Shown: positions 21,305 through 35,369, counted from the first letter of the stretch. The stretch: 62,000 bases of DNA from Glandiceps talaboti (GCF_964340395.1 NC_135554.1:15175592-15237591); one strand, 5' to 3'. Notes: generated by a model not told the origin, from the sequence alone. A program made the numbers and translations.

Positions 21305-24300
21305 AAAGAATGATCCTGTGTAAACCACATGATTCTATTGATAGGATAATATTAATGAGAACCTGGGAAGGAATCGTGGGCCTTTAACAAGAAATACTAT
21401 GTACAATATACATTACATATATGCAGTGCAATGAAACCTGAAACCTAATTCTGTGCCTACACTGTCGTCTCATTGGTATTCTACGACCATCTCAATTTTG
21501 AACACGACTTACAGGGTTAAATTTAGATGTAAGTACCACAGGCATTGAAATGCATAGCTTCAGGCATTTTTCTCTCTCAAAGACCCATCATCAAGAATAA
21601 GCCATACAATTCTACAGAGAAAAAAGCTGGCTATTCTCAGCACATATGTATGGTTACCACTACTATAAACCATACAAATCAATCAATGCACGGAAACACT
21701 GATAAAATGATGATACCTCTAATGATGTGATAATAATGTACTCCATTTAATGTATTCGATATGATGATAATTCTATAGCTATCACACCAGTTATTTGTTA
21801 TTACCCAGAAAATAACAAGAATAAGAAGATACACTACACTAAACGTGATTGCCATTTAGGTAAATGAAATAGAGACATTAAAAACTATGCTATTGTCTGT
21901 AACAGCATGTTTGATGATTACGAAGTCCATTTAGAATTATTGTGATTTCGGTACAAATTGCAAACTACTTTAATGGTATCTTTAGTCAATGAAAAGCACA
22001 CACATCAAAGTCCATATGCACTGCACAACTGGGTTGTAAATTACGTTCTTGATTTTTTTTACATTTAGAAATGGCTGACCTATTTATCTTTGCCATTTGA
22101 TAAGATAGTGTTCTTGGCAATGTTCAGTGCCGCAATCAAGAAAACAATAAATCATTTGCCACCAACTAAAACCTTCAGTAAACACATTAACTTGACACCA
22201 AGTATATGCTTAAGCAAAGTCATGTTTCAATCATTTTCAAAATTAAAATGTGTCAAGAATTCACTTTTTTTTAAAAAGTGCGGGGAGGGGTGTGTGGGTG
22301 CTGAAAAGTATTTCCTTTCAGTTGACATTTAAGAAATGTTGTATGTAGTTACATTGCAAGTTAATCAGGGTACATTTCAAAGTATAACGGACTCACTCAC
22401 TGCTGCACAAAGCAACATGTTGAACCTCGGTGACTTGGAAATAACTGGGCATGAACTCATAAATTAGCTCTATCAAACTTAGATTTTACAACTGAAGTAC
22501 ACTAGCAACCTTTAAGCCTGTGGACACAGATGGGAAATTTCTCAATCAACTGCTTTGAAATCGTACAGATAATAAAATTTGGGCAACGGACTCTAGTGTA
22601 TGCAATTTGTCTCTCCCAACTGATTGTTCCAATTCTGTACTGTAATATGTTCTAGATGAAATTACAACAACTGACTGTACACTTGGTACTTTTCATGTCA
22701 GTTTAGATTTCAGGGACTGGAATATAAAGGTTGTGCGAGAAATGAAGTAGTATTAAGAGATGAATCTAAGCAAGCATTTCTATACTGACTTTGTGAAGTG
22801 TTAGTCTAGCTACACTTAGCATCAAATCTCAAGATAATGAGATGATTTACCATGGGTAGAATCTAGACTAGTGCAATGTAAACATAGACATCCAGTCAAT
22901 GACTTATCTAGATATGAATGGTTAATTTTCAAAGTATAACTTTATGTAGAACCAAAAGTTACATGTAATTGATATATCAGTGTACACATATAAATGTATG
23001 AAAAGATACATATGCACTGTGACCAAATAGCTGGCATTGTATATTGGTAAATACTACATGTCAAATAATGACTGTATATGTAATACATGTATGTAATTAC
23101 TTCAAACAGTTGTACTGAATATTACCACAATAGACAAAATTTAATCTCAGAAATTCTGTTTGCTTCATTTTGTTGACGCTATTGTACTAGCTCCTCAAGA
23201 GAAATGTTCTGCTTTCATTCGTCCTTTCCAAAAACGGTTTTCTGTTATTTGATCTGACTCATATGTAGTAGAGTTATAAAAAGGTTAGAAAATTATGCAG
23301 CCATCAGCTATTTACCAAAAAGCACTTGCTCAATAAAGGAGATTGGTATCCCTGCACTGATCGCAGAGTTTGCATTTGTACACTGATTTTAGTGGGTCCT
23401 CATTGTAAAGGGATTATCTGTTGTAGGCATGAGACTTCAACAGTAATGTAAAAGACTGCCTAGCTTGCAGGCAAAATGAAAAGTGATGCATCATCGCTTG
23501 ATATTGACTACATCTGTGATTGTGTTTAGGTATTTCAGAAATATTACTTTTGTTGTCTTTCGGGGGGTGAGAGTCTGAGTAACTGAGACTATTGACAAAC
23601 TTAAAAGTCAGGATGAGTAGAAAGAGAATTCTAGGAAAATTCTTTCCTGTTGATAATGGAAGAGATTAAATTTCTCCTCAAACATTTATTTATTTTCATA
23701 AGTCAGGATGTGGATGTTGTATAGGACAGCATAAAAGCACAACTCCAGTTGTATTTACAAACCAAAAAACACAACTCATGTCTGTACTTTATCCAACTAT
23801 TTTTAATGATTTCTAGTTCTCATGGGACAGTTGTGTTTTATTGCAAACTCCATCTTTAGAAACACATTTACATGATTTTAATGTGTAGCGATGATAAATT
23901 GAATGACTGTGATAACAACTGACGTCCAAATTTTCCTGGCCAACATCCAGTACTCATTTCCCACATTATACATTCATGTATGACAGATTCATGTTTGTCT
24001 ATTTTTGCAACAATCTCCACATCAGAATTCTAAGCACACTCCTTCCATTATATAGTCCCATCAGTTTCTTGTCATATTTGGATAGTGAAGCTTTCATGTA
24101 TTTCTCAACATATATCAGGATTACTATTATTTTATTATCATTATCTGTACTGAATCTCACTCTCTCTCTATCTCTCTCTTTCTCTCTCTCACAGCAACAA
24201 TAACTCTTCATAACTTTTATAATTTTATGTTTTTGTTTCTTTACATTGTAGTTAATTACCAAAATTAATAAAACAAATTGAAATGTACGGACTTTGAAAA

Positions 24301-25655
24301 GTTTTATATCTAATGATTTAGTATAGTGATACTTAACATCATTTTCTTTACCTTACTATTTCTAACCATTAATATGAATGAATAATTCGTGAGAACACAA
24401 TAATAAGCAAATTATGAATATATAAGAACAAGAACATCTCACTGTGTCGTAAAATCATAATGGTTTTAGCATACACTATAACACATCGTTTTCATACCGC
24501 CTTCAGTGATTGGCTTAGATCATGTCACATGGTATACATATGGGTGACCTATAGGGACCCCAATTTGCATACAGAGGGTATTATTTTGTTTTCTATTTCC
24601 CTAGGGCACTACTACAGTAATATGTGCCAGAGAATGTGATGTGTAATAAAACATTTATTGCCTGGCCTTATTTGGGCACTAGTTAGATGTCATATTTCCA
24701 TCTTCCTGTTATGTAGCAACTATTTCCCCCCAGTTTTCAGCCTCGGGAAATGTAGCTGGTACATTTGGAGTAAAACTTAAAAGATGTCTACTAGTACTCT
24801 CATACCCAGGAAGTGAGTGTATACATACATTATTACCTCACAGACACAATATTTCGATATCATAATTTAATAAAATGCATGAATACTTCTTTCTTGTAAC
24901 ACTTCTCTGAATTTTCAAGCTCAACAATTGGAATACATATTAATTTTATACAACAGTGAATTCTTCACTATGCAATATGCTCCTAATAAAAAAAATTACC
25001 AAATACGATAATAAATACCAAATATGATATTAAAATACCACTAATTATGATATTACTTATGTCTTCATTCTGTGATCATAACTTTTTTTCACTATAAAGT
25101 GACTTAATATTTTGATTCTATAATGATTTCACACTTATAGTGAATCTCCTATGGTGAAAATAAAGAGAGAAAAACAAGATGTAAAATTTATTATGATGCA
25201 TTCTTAGTTGATACAGAAACATGTATTAATCAAAGCTATTGTGAAAAATTTCTGAGAGCTGTTTTAGTGTCATAATATATCTTGTCTTTTCTGACAGCCC
25301 AGTAAGATGAATAAGTTCATCATAGAAGTACTATTACTAGCTACATTGTAAATGTATTGTTGCCATGGTTATACAGGAAACACAAGTGGAGCATGATTTT
25401 CAATATTACTGCAGGGTATAATTTTCAAAATATGTTTTTGATACATTCAACAGCAGTTTTACTTTGTTAAAATAGTGCCCCCAAACTATAATGTAAATTA
25501 TGTATTTTCACAAATATAAAAAGGTGGTATTGTACGATGTAGCACACCTGGTGATACTACAATAAATGAATTCAATATCATTATTTACAACAGTTTAACC
25601 CAGGTTGATGTTGATATTTGCTATGATACACCATACAGCAGGGGGGTGAGTATAG
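21305..25655. other. FGFR intron 2; no gene, one (TC)n run
   Basis: Long AT-rich intron stretch. A short TC-rich microsatellite lies at about 24157-24194. The open frames at 22090-22332 and 23976-24262 have no recognisable domain. No RNA gene or TIR element was identified. Confidence 0.5.
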
Positions 25656-25664
25656 CACTAGTCC

Positions 25665-26695
25665 ATGCAGACTGTATCTCGACTACCAAATTAGCAGTAG
25701 TCAAGGGTATATAGACTACTAAACATTGTATCTAGACTACCAAATTAGCAGTAGTCCAGGACACATAGACTACTAAACATTGTATCTAGACTACCAAATT
25801 AGCATTAGTCCAGGACACATAGACTACTAAACATTGTACCTAGACTACCAAATTAGCAGTAGTCCAGGACACATAGACTACTAAACATTGTATCGAGACT
25901 ACCAAATTAGCAGTAGTCCAGGACACATAGACTACTAAACATTGTATCTAGACTACCAAATTAGCAGTTGTCCTAGACATATGGACTACTAAACATTGTA
26001 TCTAGACTACCAAATTAGCAGTTGTCCAGGACATATAGACTACTAAACATTGTATCTAGACTACCAGCATTAGTCCAGGACATATAGACTACTAAACATT
26101 GTATCTAGACTACCAGCATTAGTCCAGGACACATAGACTACTAAACATTGTATCTAGACTACCAAATCAGCAGTAGTCCAGGACACATAGACTACTAAAC
26201 ATTGTATCTAGACTACCAGCATTAGTCCAGGACATATAGACTACTAAACATTGTATCTAGACTACCAGCATTAGTCCAGGACATATAGACTACTAAACAT
26301 TGTATCTAGACTACCAGCATTAGTCCAGGACATATAGACTACTAAACATTGTATCTAGACTACCAGCATTAGTCCAGGACATATAGACTACTAAACATTG
26401 TATCTAGACTACCAGCATTAGTCCAGGACATATAGACTACTAAACATTGTATCTAGACTACCAGCATTAGTCCAGGACATATAGACTACTAAACATTGTA
26501 TCTAGACTACCAGCATTAGTCCAGGACATATAGACTACTAAACATTGTATCTAGACTACCAGCATTAGTCCAGGACACATAGACTACTAAACATTGTATC
26601 TAGACTACCAAATTAGCAGTACTCCAGGACACATAGACTACTAAACATTGTATCTAGACTACCAAATTAGCATTAGTCCAGGACACATAGACTAT
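25665..26695. repeat. 54/49-bp satellite array, about 20 monomers
   Basis: The long monomer (54 bp) is CTAGACTACCAAATTAGCAG, then TAGTCCAGGACACA, then TAGACTACTAAACATTGTAT. The short monomer (49 bp) lacks the AAATT after CTAGACTACC and reads AGCATTAGTCC. Spacing checks: GTATCTAG at 26052, 26101 and 26150 (49 bp each), then 26204 (54 bp). The short form makes up nearly all of 26050-26580; long forms flank it. Within each long monomer AGTAGTC and GACTACT form an inverted pair around CAGGACACATA. It lies in FGFR intron 2, and the same monomer occurs at 4.7 kb. Confidence 0.96.
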
Positions 26696-26699
26696 CAAG

Positions 26700-28595
26700 A
26701 ATATCAGGCATTGAGTCAGGTTCTGCAGTTACTGTGAAAGTGTCCATGGTTGCTAGGGACAATTGTTGTGATTTTGAGATCATTTCATAACATTACAAAT
26801 CAGTCATTACTATGGGTATCATACAGTTGCCAAGGATTTTTGTTTTAATCTCAAAATGTATGCTGAACACAAAACAACTAAATTTTCAATTTTGTTGATA
26901 ATGTTGATGTGACTGGAATATTTGTATGGAGAATTGATAACCACAATTCAAATGTTTTTAAGTCATCAAAAAAAAAGTGGAAAGCTAGGTATGTCATACA
27001 TTTCACCTTGAACCAGGTAACTGAACTAATGGTTTAGTCTGTATCGCCTCCCTTGGCAAGTAATATGAGTCATTACCAGAAGCATCCCAGCATGAGATCA
27101 TGTTTGAAATTATGGTTAATTGGTGAGCAAACTCATTCAATTTCCTACATTATAAGTGAAATATCTCAATTTTGCCAACATTTCGGTTTACCACAACCCA
27201 TCACAATATACTGTATACAAAATTATTCAACACAAAGATGGTTTTTGATTTTCAATGTTGGAATGTGTAGGCGCCAGTTTGGCGACAGACACATCATTCT
27301 GGGTCAACAGCACAAAGACAGTGTAAGATACAGGAAAAAATACAATTAACCTGTTCAGAGTAAGTTTGTAGACGATACAACAAAATTATTTGATTTAATC
27401 ATTTTTTTTTTGACCATTATAAACATACAATAATTTCCCAAGGTAATTTGTTAGTTTTTATTCAAAATATTTGATAATAATACAATTTCATACAACTGTA
27501 TTTGATGGTTGTGTTCTTTGAGATGGAAACAAATTGAAAAATTTGTCTGTTCAGCTCTTTCTGTGATTTTTGTCATAGAGTATGAATCAAATTAAGTTTA
27601 ACGTCAGTGATTTCATTTGGTTGAAATCTGGCATACAACTATAAACTAACTGAGAAATGCCAACCCAAATCATAACTTATAGAATTGAAAACAATTCTAT
27701 AAACTCATACCTGACAAATACGTTCTTTCTGTTAGAGATGTTTATTTCAATGTTCATTTCAATGTTCGTGCTCTGCATCCACAAGGAAATCATTTATTGG
27801 CTATTCGATTTTGTTGGTTGAATTCTGTCAGTATAGGCCGACATCTCATAACCGGTGTTCATCCAGGCATGCACTCATTTCTAGGCAATGGTTATCATCA
27901 TCAAAGATGTGACATGGCAATTCTCTTGATTTGTGGACTCCCTGCACTCCACATGCCAGTTATAGTTTCAGGCAATTTTCTTTTCTTTGTTTCTACAAGC
28001 CAACTAATATAAATCTTGTGATTCATTTAGGTACAGAATTCAGCAGCTGCCGTTGGTTGTTAAATTTGAATCCTGATGAATGAAACATTGAGGTCTACAA
28101 ACTTTTCTAGACTACTGTCAATGTAAACAATATCAGAAAAAATAGTATGATATAAATATGCAATACTCATGTCGTACAGAAAATGTGAATTTTTCCATGT
28201 TTAGTTCAACAGACATGTTTGAGATAGTAGATTAATGTGCCCAAAATTGATAACAGAAAGTCCCTTTTGGGGATTGATTTAAAAAAAATGCACCACAGTT
28301 AAATATGTTTTGTAAAGACCCAACAAATTTCTGACATTTCTTGACAAATTATTTCAGTCTATATAGCTTTGCAAATTACATTTCAATATATTTAGATGTT
28401 TGACAGTATGAATATCTATATATCCAGTATGAAAAAGAAGCTGCACGCTAAAATGAAAAGATTGTATTTCTGGCACAATCTCACTCAATACTGTAAGAAG
28501 CAATGTAAACTATTTGGACTATTAGGCATTGCATTCAACACTGTTTGCATAAATGTACAACATGCGTGAGAAACATTGCAAAAAATCTTTTACAT
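26700..28595. other. FGFR intron 2; nothing recognised
   Basis: The plus-strand open frames at 27053-27349 (98 codons) and 27797-28012 (71 codons) show no domain, and neither has a compelling splice or start context. AT-rich, no clear repeats. Confidence 0.45.
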
Positions 28596-28604
28596 TTTTA
28601 TATT

Positions 28605-28925
28605 TTTTGTAAAATCTACAGCAGCGTCTTTTTCTATACATCTATTTCATACAACAAATAATCAGGATGGTTGCATAAAATATCACAAAAATGTTGAAAA
28701 TTATTCTTTGGTAAATCTAAAAACATGTTATGTCTTTTTTTTCTAAACATCTATGTCGTAAATAAATAATGAGTATGGTGGCTCAAAAATCTCACCAAAA
28801 AAAATCAAAAAAATATTGAAAATCCTATTCTTTTTGTGACTTCTATAAAACTGTATGCTGTGTCTTTTTGTAACATATATTTCCTACAGAAATAATCAGC
28901 ATTCCTTTGCAAAAATAGCTCCCAC
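28605..28925. repeat. About 120-bp degenerate tandem repeats, 3 copies
   Basis: Each copy has GTCTTTTT, then a CATCTATTTC-like block, then AATAATCAG-ATGGT and a CAAAAATATTGAAAAT-like end followed by TTCTTT. Copies start near 28625, 28731 and 28860. They are diverged and lie in FGFR intron 2. Confidence 0.6.
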
Positions 28926-29227
28926 ATGGGAATAGGTAGCTAATAACAAGAAAATCAGAGAGAGACCCTAAAAATCACTACAGACAGAATATAATTATGA
29001 AAGGTGTGAATATAATCAGGAAACTATGTTTCCAATCAGTGACAGACTTGCTATCGTCATAGAAACTCAATAAAATGACAGACTACAGGCATGATTTACA
29101 AGTACTGGACGCTACATCACATCACTTCACTTCACGTCACATCTCAAAGGCACTTTTATTTACTACTTTCTATCAACAGGAGCAACACTATCAGGAATAG
29201 ACAAATTATATTTGTACTTTAAATCAT

Positions 29228-29425
29228 GCAGTTAGGGAGTATATACTGTTTTCTTATCACAAACCTAGGGGCACATATTATGGATGTGGTGGAATTTATG
29301 AATGGAACAAAACCATAGTGTTACATATATATGTTATCACCACAAATTATATCTTCTGATCATGCAGTTAGGAAGTATGTATATATAATGTTTATTATCA
29401 CAAACCTATGGGGTACATAATGAAT
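29228..29425. repeat. Imperfect direct repeat, 2 copies
   Basis: ATCATGCAGTTAGGGAGTAT followed by a CTTATCACAAACCTA-GGGG block and CACATATTATGGATGTG appears at 29224 and again at 29358 with changes. It lies in FGFR intron 2. Confidence 0.7.
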
Positions 29426-29429
29426 ATGA

Positions 29430-31985
29430 CTGGGAAAATATTGTACTAGTTTAGGTGGACACACTCTCACTCCCATGACTTTCCTGAATTGTCATTATTT
29501 TTGCATTATATTGGACAAAGTAACTAATATACAGCCGTGAGTTCAGAAAATGTCCCTTGTATTAATACTCAAATTTACCAAATACCTTAAAATCATCATT
29601 GCCCATTTGTTTTCTGACTCCAAACATCCTTCTTCAATATCAAAACAACTATTTAAACACTTGTCCATTATCTTTAACTTAAGGAGTAGGCAGTAAACAA
29701 ATACTCACTTATACACACTAACTTAAGGGGTCAATATCTACAGCTTGTCACCTAAGCAACGGTGACTTCTATTCACCAACATAAGGAGTATAGAGTAGAC
29801 TAAACCTCCCTTCCACTATTCTACTAGCCCACTGTACAAGATTTTACCCACAACTCTCCCTGATTTGTACTGTTGGACATCAGCTCATTGAAGTCAGACA
29901 AATCTCACCTGTGTACAGGATTTTGTATGAATATTTTTGCCATTTTCAAAACGTAGAATTGACACTGATGAGTTTCTGAATATATATTTTCATTGGTTTT
30001 GGTATCAATGATTTATTGTAGAAGGAGTAGCAATTTTAGAAATTTGTCAACAGATTTTCTTGAAAGACATGCAAAATATTTTCCACAAAACTAAGGAAAA
30101 TATATGCACCTGTTATGACTTTGCCAAAGATATAGATTTATTTGAATAGGTATGACAAAAGAAATTTACATACTAAAACTCATCATACACACTGTCTACC
30201 CAAGTTATTGATACTTTGACATTGTAAAGTGTTTTATTTACAGTACATGTTTCATTTACTTGTTAGCACATTTTATGCAAAATTTAGAACTTTATTTTTG
30301 ATTCCCCAATCGTACTTTTGTTACATATTAATTAAACGTAATTACTATGCTTAAAATGTTGGCAAATATGGGTTATTGAAGAAGTTATAAAATAAGGAAC
30401 TTCCAAGCATACCAATCAGAGAGAGTTGTGGGTAAGATATTGCACAGTGTAGCCTATGAAGTATTCAAAGTTACTTTTCCTCACAAACTTAAGGAGTACA
30501 CAAATATATTGTACTTGTATATAACTAAAAAAGTATAAAAAATACCACTATACTCATACACATTTTGAATTAGGGATACTCATTTGGATGAAAAATGAAA
30601 GAACATGTTCTTTACAAAATGTATAGAAATTGCTGAAAAGGGTTTGATATGTTTGAATAACTAAAGCTAGCCAATGGCTGCCACAAGTACATCAATTTCG
30701 ATTTAGTATCTCTATATGTATTAGAAGTAAATCCTTTATCGTGTAATCTTGATACATTAGTACTATCAACAATTCATAATATCTGTCTGTCTCAATTTAA
30801 TCAACACGTTTCCTTATTACCTGTCTTCCCTGCTGTATTTTGTAAAAGGATTTGACAAGTTTGAGTAATTTTCTGGGGTTTTCTTGTTGTTGTCTAGTGC
30901 TGGGTTTTGAATGTTCAATGACTGGATGAGGTGTATAATCCAGAGAGTATCTTTCTTCTAGATTTTGATGTGGCATCTCATAAAAGCAGAGATTAATGGT
31001 GACACATCATCATTTGTAACTGATCTAAGACTTCAATCTTTAACCTGTAAAGGGAGTTAGTTAACCCATTAGGGGAGTTAATTAACCCATTAGGGGGAGT
31101 TAATTACTGACTCCTGTCATGAATCCTTCCCTTTTATGTAATAAAACTGACATTAATGAAACATGATAACACCAAAGATATCATGATGATAATAATAATG
31201 ACAAAATATGAGCCTCATCACAAAATATATCTAACTTTCCAAAAAACCAATATTGTCATCTTATATGACACCCCTGTGACTGTTGCTATGGAAACAAAAC
31301 AACCATACCCCTTAACCCATTTTTTTAACAGTTGGTAACTCTTCAATTTAAAGTTTTGTGACGCTTTGCAGGAATTTTTTTTTTCAAATTCAAATGGATA
31401 TCAAACAAGAAAAATAACTTTAATAGCTTTTTCAAAATCTTATTATATGCTTTTTACATCCATCATAACTCCTCTCAGACTATCATTTTTCACATTAGTG
31501 TGTCAGATATGGCATGTCTTGCTACCCACTCTATCAGCTTCTACTTGACTAGAGTTGAGAAGTTTGATACATCTGAACAGCAACACATACAATGTATCTT
31601 ACAGGAGAAATGAAGATGCCTTGGTGTTTCACTCATAAGACATGATGTAGTTTAAACACACAGCAACAACTTCAAATGCAAAATAAACAATTAATACATG
31701 TGCTGCATGCACACAATGGGGATATAGAAGTAGACAAGTTACCAAGTTGATTAGCAGTTGGAAAATAAACAATTTATGCCATTGAAATCATCAAGTCTAT
31801 GTGCAATTTTTCAGCAGAAGTCTGTTGCTACTGCACTGTAAACAAACAGCGATGCTTATCATTTTTCAATGATTGGGTAAAGGGTCCTGCTGTGTGTGTT
31901 GTGCCTCTGTTAATGTTTAATACTGTGTCTACACTTTGGCTTTTACAGATCATGTGCCATGAGTGAAACACCAAGGCAACTTCAT
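29430..31985. other. FGFR intron 2; short TTAACCCATTAGGGG repeat only
   Basis: Two to three tandem copies of GGGAGTTA-TTAACCCATTAG lie at 31048-31110. Nothing else was recognised. Short open frames at 31156-31338 and 31366-31548 have no domain. Confidence 0.45.
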
Positions 31986-32019
31986 TCCTCCTGTACTGTA
32001 GTTCCGGTTTCATATCAAC

Positions 32020-32525
32020 TCTACCATCGACGTAATCACCTATAATGGCTATGCGCCTCAGTACATGAGAAACCAAATACACATATATAGAAGTAGCATT
32101 TCAACCTTTAAGATTCCCAGAGTTAAAGGCTACGGCACTCATACTTTTAGGTACACTGGTACTGCAGTATGTAACAGTTTACCACTGCCAATACGGCATT
32201 CTCAGTGTAAAAGTACATCCAAGAAATCGGTAAAAAACCACTTAATGTCTCAAATGCTTGTCAACAGTAAAAGTTAGTAATGCACTTACACTATTTGTAT
32301 TGTTTTTCGGGAGTCATTTCAATGTTTTTATGTTTCATTTCCATTTTACCCTAATCTTGCTCCAATCACGTGACCAGAGTTGTTTGCCTACCGCCATGTT
32401 GAATTTTTGAAATTGAGGACCACAATGGAAATAAGTTTAATTGCTTTGTTGTGTTATCCTCGGCAATACTTTTAAAATGTATGTTTTTACTATATTTTAT
32501 TGCCAAATAAATTCAAATTTAAAAT
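32020..32525 (+). mobile_element. 5'-truncated LINE: end of reverse transcriptase ORF and 3' UTR
   Basis: A plus-strand frame runs from about 32020 to the TAG at 32275-32277, reading YNGYAPQYMRNQIHIYRSS, then KIPRVKGYGTHTFRYTG, CNSLPLPIRHSQ and SKKSVKNHLMSQ. This is the usual C-terminal signature of many non-LTR retrotransposon polyproteins (LNGxAPxY, YGxRxFxxAxxxxWNSLP, FKxxLKxHL). One normally conserved Trp is Cys here and another position is Ser, which suggests decay. It is followed by a 3' UTR-like stretch with GGACCACAATGGAAATAAG and TGTTATCCTCGGCAATA, ending in ATAAATTCAAATTTAAAAT. It lies in FGFR intron 2, opposite in strand to the gene. The remainder of the LINE is absent. Confidence 0.78.
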
Positions 32526-32529
32526 CACT

Positions 32530-34680
32530 GATACTACACACCAGCCCACACTGCAGTATTAGTGTGAAATCAGAGTGGGGAGCTTTGTCTTTCAGCAGAT
32601 TTTAAATCATTAACAGACCTTTCTCCCCATTTGAATCTGACTTCATGAAAATTGGCCATATTCAACATGACAATATTGAAACTGTGAAAATATTCATAGG
32701 AATAATGCTGGATTCATATTCAGAACTGTAGTAATAGAATTCAGTCAAATACCTGTGCACAAATTGTATGGATTTGTATGCATTCATCTCATTTTGTTTC
32801 TTCCATGGATAACTTCCACAAATATATTGGCACTGGTCTACTGCCTATAATCTCATCTGTATACCATCACTATTAGTGACATGTGTGGTTTACATATTTT
32901 CACACTGTCTAAGTCTGAAATGATAATGGCTTCTCTCGATTTGTGCATCTCTATACATGCTTACTGTCACAGTCACTATACATTTCTCTTTAATACTCAA
33001 CAACTAGCAAGGGCAAATGCCAGTAAATAGCAGTTACCAGGAAACCATTTGTGTTCAAATCAGTATCTCTATTCAGACTTCATAATGCAATTCGTTAGAC
33101 AACTATTTAAGTCAATGTCGACTTCATTACAATGTTATCAGACAGCTACTGGAGGCAAATTTGTGAATTGTGAATTCGTTTCAGTCAGGAAAACTCTGGA
33201 AAACAACCTTCCAACTACAGATTCATTCAAAATGCCTGCAGCTCACTGTATACCAGAAGCACACATTTCTACTCAGGATTGGTAATGTAAGGAAAAGAGA
33301 ACGTTATCCTATACACTGACTGTTTACAGATTTTTAAAGCATGGTAATAGCCATGGGCAAATTGGTAAAGATGACACTGTTTCCTGTAAATTCTATCATA
33401 ATTTGAGTGATAAACCTCAGCAAAACACCCAATGGACTCAGGTTGATATCAACTCGTTTATTCTTTGTTTTTAACAAAAATACCCAAACAACAATAAAAA
33501 GAATTTTTAAAAACGTCAACAAGCTGAATTTCTGTGTCGAATAAGTCAGAGAATTTAAAAAGAATAAAATCATCATCCATAATTTGAATCAAATTTCTTT
33601 ACAAACTTGTTGAACACTTACTGTTCAATCCATACCGTGTAACTAATAATAATAATGCTCTGTTAACAATGCAAAAGCTGGTCAAAACTTTTGGAAACCC
33701 TTTGAGTTGGGTTTTTGTTGACACCACCATCCAGTTCTCATTTGTATTTGAAGGCTAAATATATGTTTAGAGTTCAAGTTCTTTTCTGAACACATTCAAA
33801 TACGTGTACATGTATAATCCAGGTCCTTCTAACTTATTCAAATACGTCATGAAATATGTTTAATTTACTGCATTATTTTTTCCAGATGTCTAGCAGTTTC
33901 AATTTGACATGTATGTAAATCAACAAAAATACAGAAATTTGTCAACATCAGCACTCAAAATAAGGATTTATTGCTTAAATTGTATGTTATATATTGTCAA
34001 CAATAATTTACCACAAAGTCAAAATAAAGACATTTTGTTGGCATCTCCAGCTTGTAGAAGGTGAAATTAACAGAAATTAACGAAATAAAACATTTTTGGA
34101 GTACTGTACTATAAACATTCTTATATCTTAATCCAGTTATAACAGTCTAATCAGACATAATGGAGATGACACACTAAAAATGATGAAACATCGGCAGTAC
34201 TGAGATGAATCAAACAATTAGATGTTCCGATCACAGATAAACACACACCATCTTCATTATCAAGGGAATCTAAGCCAACTGCATGATGACATCAATTGAG
34301 AAGATAATTATCTATAACCATGACAACTTAGCCATTATTTTGAGTCGACATGGAGACCACATATGACATCATCATGATAATGAAAGTGTATGATCTCTAC
34401 AGAGTGGTAATCACTTGATAGCATCACGACGAAATCTACATGTCAACAACCTATGATTTCAAACTAGATGATAGTAACACCCATCTGGTAATTAAGCACC
34501 TTAAAAACAGCTTCTTCCATTTTTCCTTTAATTTTGCTTATATCTTTATTAATTTCCTGTTAAAATTTCATGAAAACTTAAGGACCTCAACTTAAGAGTC
34601 AGCACCACTCATATGTAAGTCTAGCGATCTCAAACAACTGCAGAAGTGTTCATACCTGTATACTAAGCTGAGTATATAGT
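32530..34680. other. FGFR intron 2; nothing recognised
   Basis: AT-rich intron DNA. The open frames at 33049-33285 and 33576-33334 show no domain. No repeat family was identified. Confidence 0.45.
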
Positions 34681-34682
34681 TC

Positions 34683-35369
34683 AAAAGGGGAACACAACTC
34701 CTGGAACTAATAGAAGTATTTTCATAAACTGTGGGTTCTTGACAGTCATTTCATGATTTCACATCACATAATTTTCCCTTGGTTGTCAGGAAACACCAAA
34801 TTGAACCTGTAGTCGTATAAGTTCTTAAAAGAAACTAATGATATATGGGTGACGTCATATTGGTCATTAATAGCGTCACCTGTTGTTCAGTGCACCTTCA
34901 CTGGCAGACATGCCGGTGCCGTTATGGCAGAAAAAATTTGAAGAAGATGACATATCATCAAATCTGATCAAAATCTATTGATAATGATATGCAAGTGAAA
35001 CAACAACGTTTACATGACCAAATAGTGAACTTAGAAGAGCATTCAAAGAGTACCTAAAGTAAGTTTTCAACATTATACTTTTGAACTTCCCAGGCACACC
35101 CACCATAATTGGAATACGTAATGACATAAGTTTATTTCAAGGAACTCTTTTTTCACCTCTATTGTTTGTTCTATCAGTGCTGCATCATCTGCTAAAACCC
35201 ATCCTGCAATGATGCATCACTGAAAGATCAATAGAGGCACAAAATAGATCAATTTGGTGTTGCTTGGCAACAAAGAGAAAATTATGGGATGCGAAATCAT
35301 GAAATAACTCTCAAGAACCCAAAGTTTATGAAAATACCTTTATTACCTGGAGTGGTGTTCCCCTTTGAT
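34683..35369. mobile_element. About 690-bp element with about 130-bp terminal inverted repeats
   Basis: The left arm begins CAAAAGGGGAACACAACTCC and contains TATTTTCATAAACTGTGGGT, ATTTCATGATTTC and AACACCAAATTGA. The right end, read in reverse, begins ATCAAAGGGGAACACCACTC and contains the same blocks in the same order over about 130 bp, with roughly one mismatch in six to eight. The interior (about 34815-35230) has a short ATG frame at 34911 (MPVPLWQKKFEEDDISSNLI...) and, after a shift, a heptad-like stretch (VKQQRLHDQIVNLEEH). No transposase motif is recognised. It ends about 190 bp from FGFR exon 2 inside intron 2. Confidence 0.75.

Noticed and set aside
27053-28012. Two plus-strand frames (98 and 71 codons) as possible genes inside FGFR intron 2
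   Set aside because: No domain, no splice or start context, and no continuation between them; consistent with chance in AT-rich DNA.
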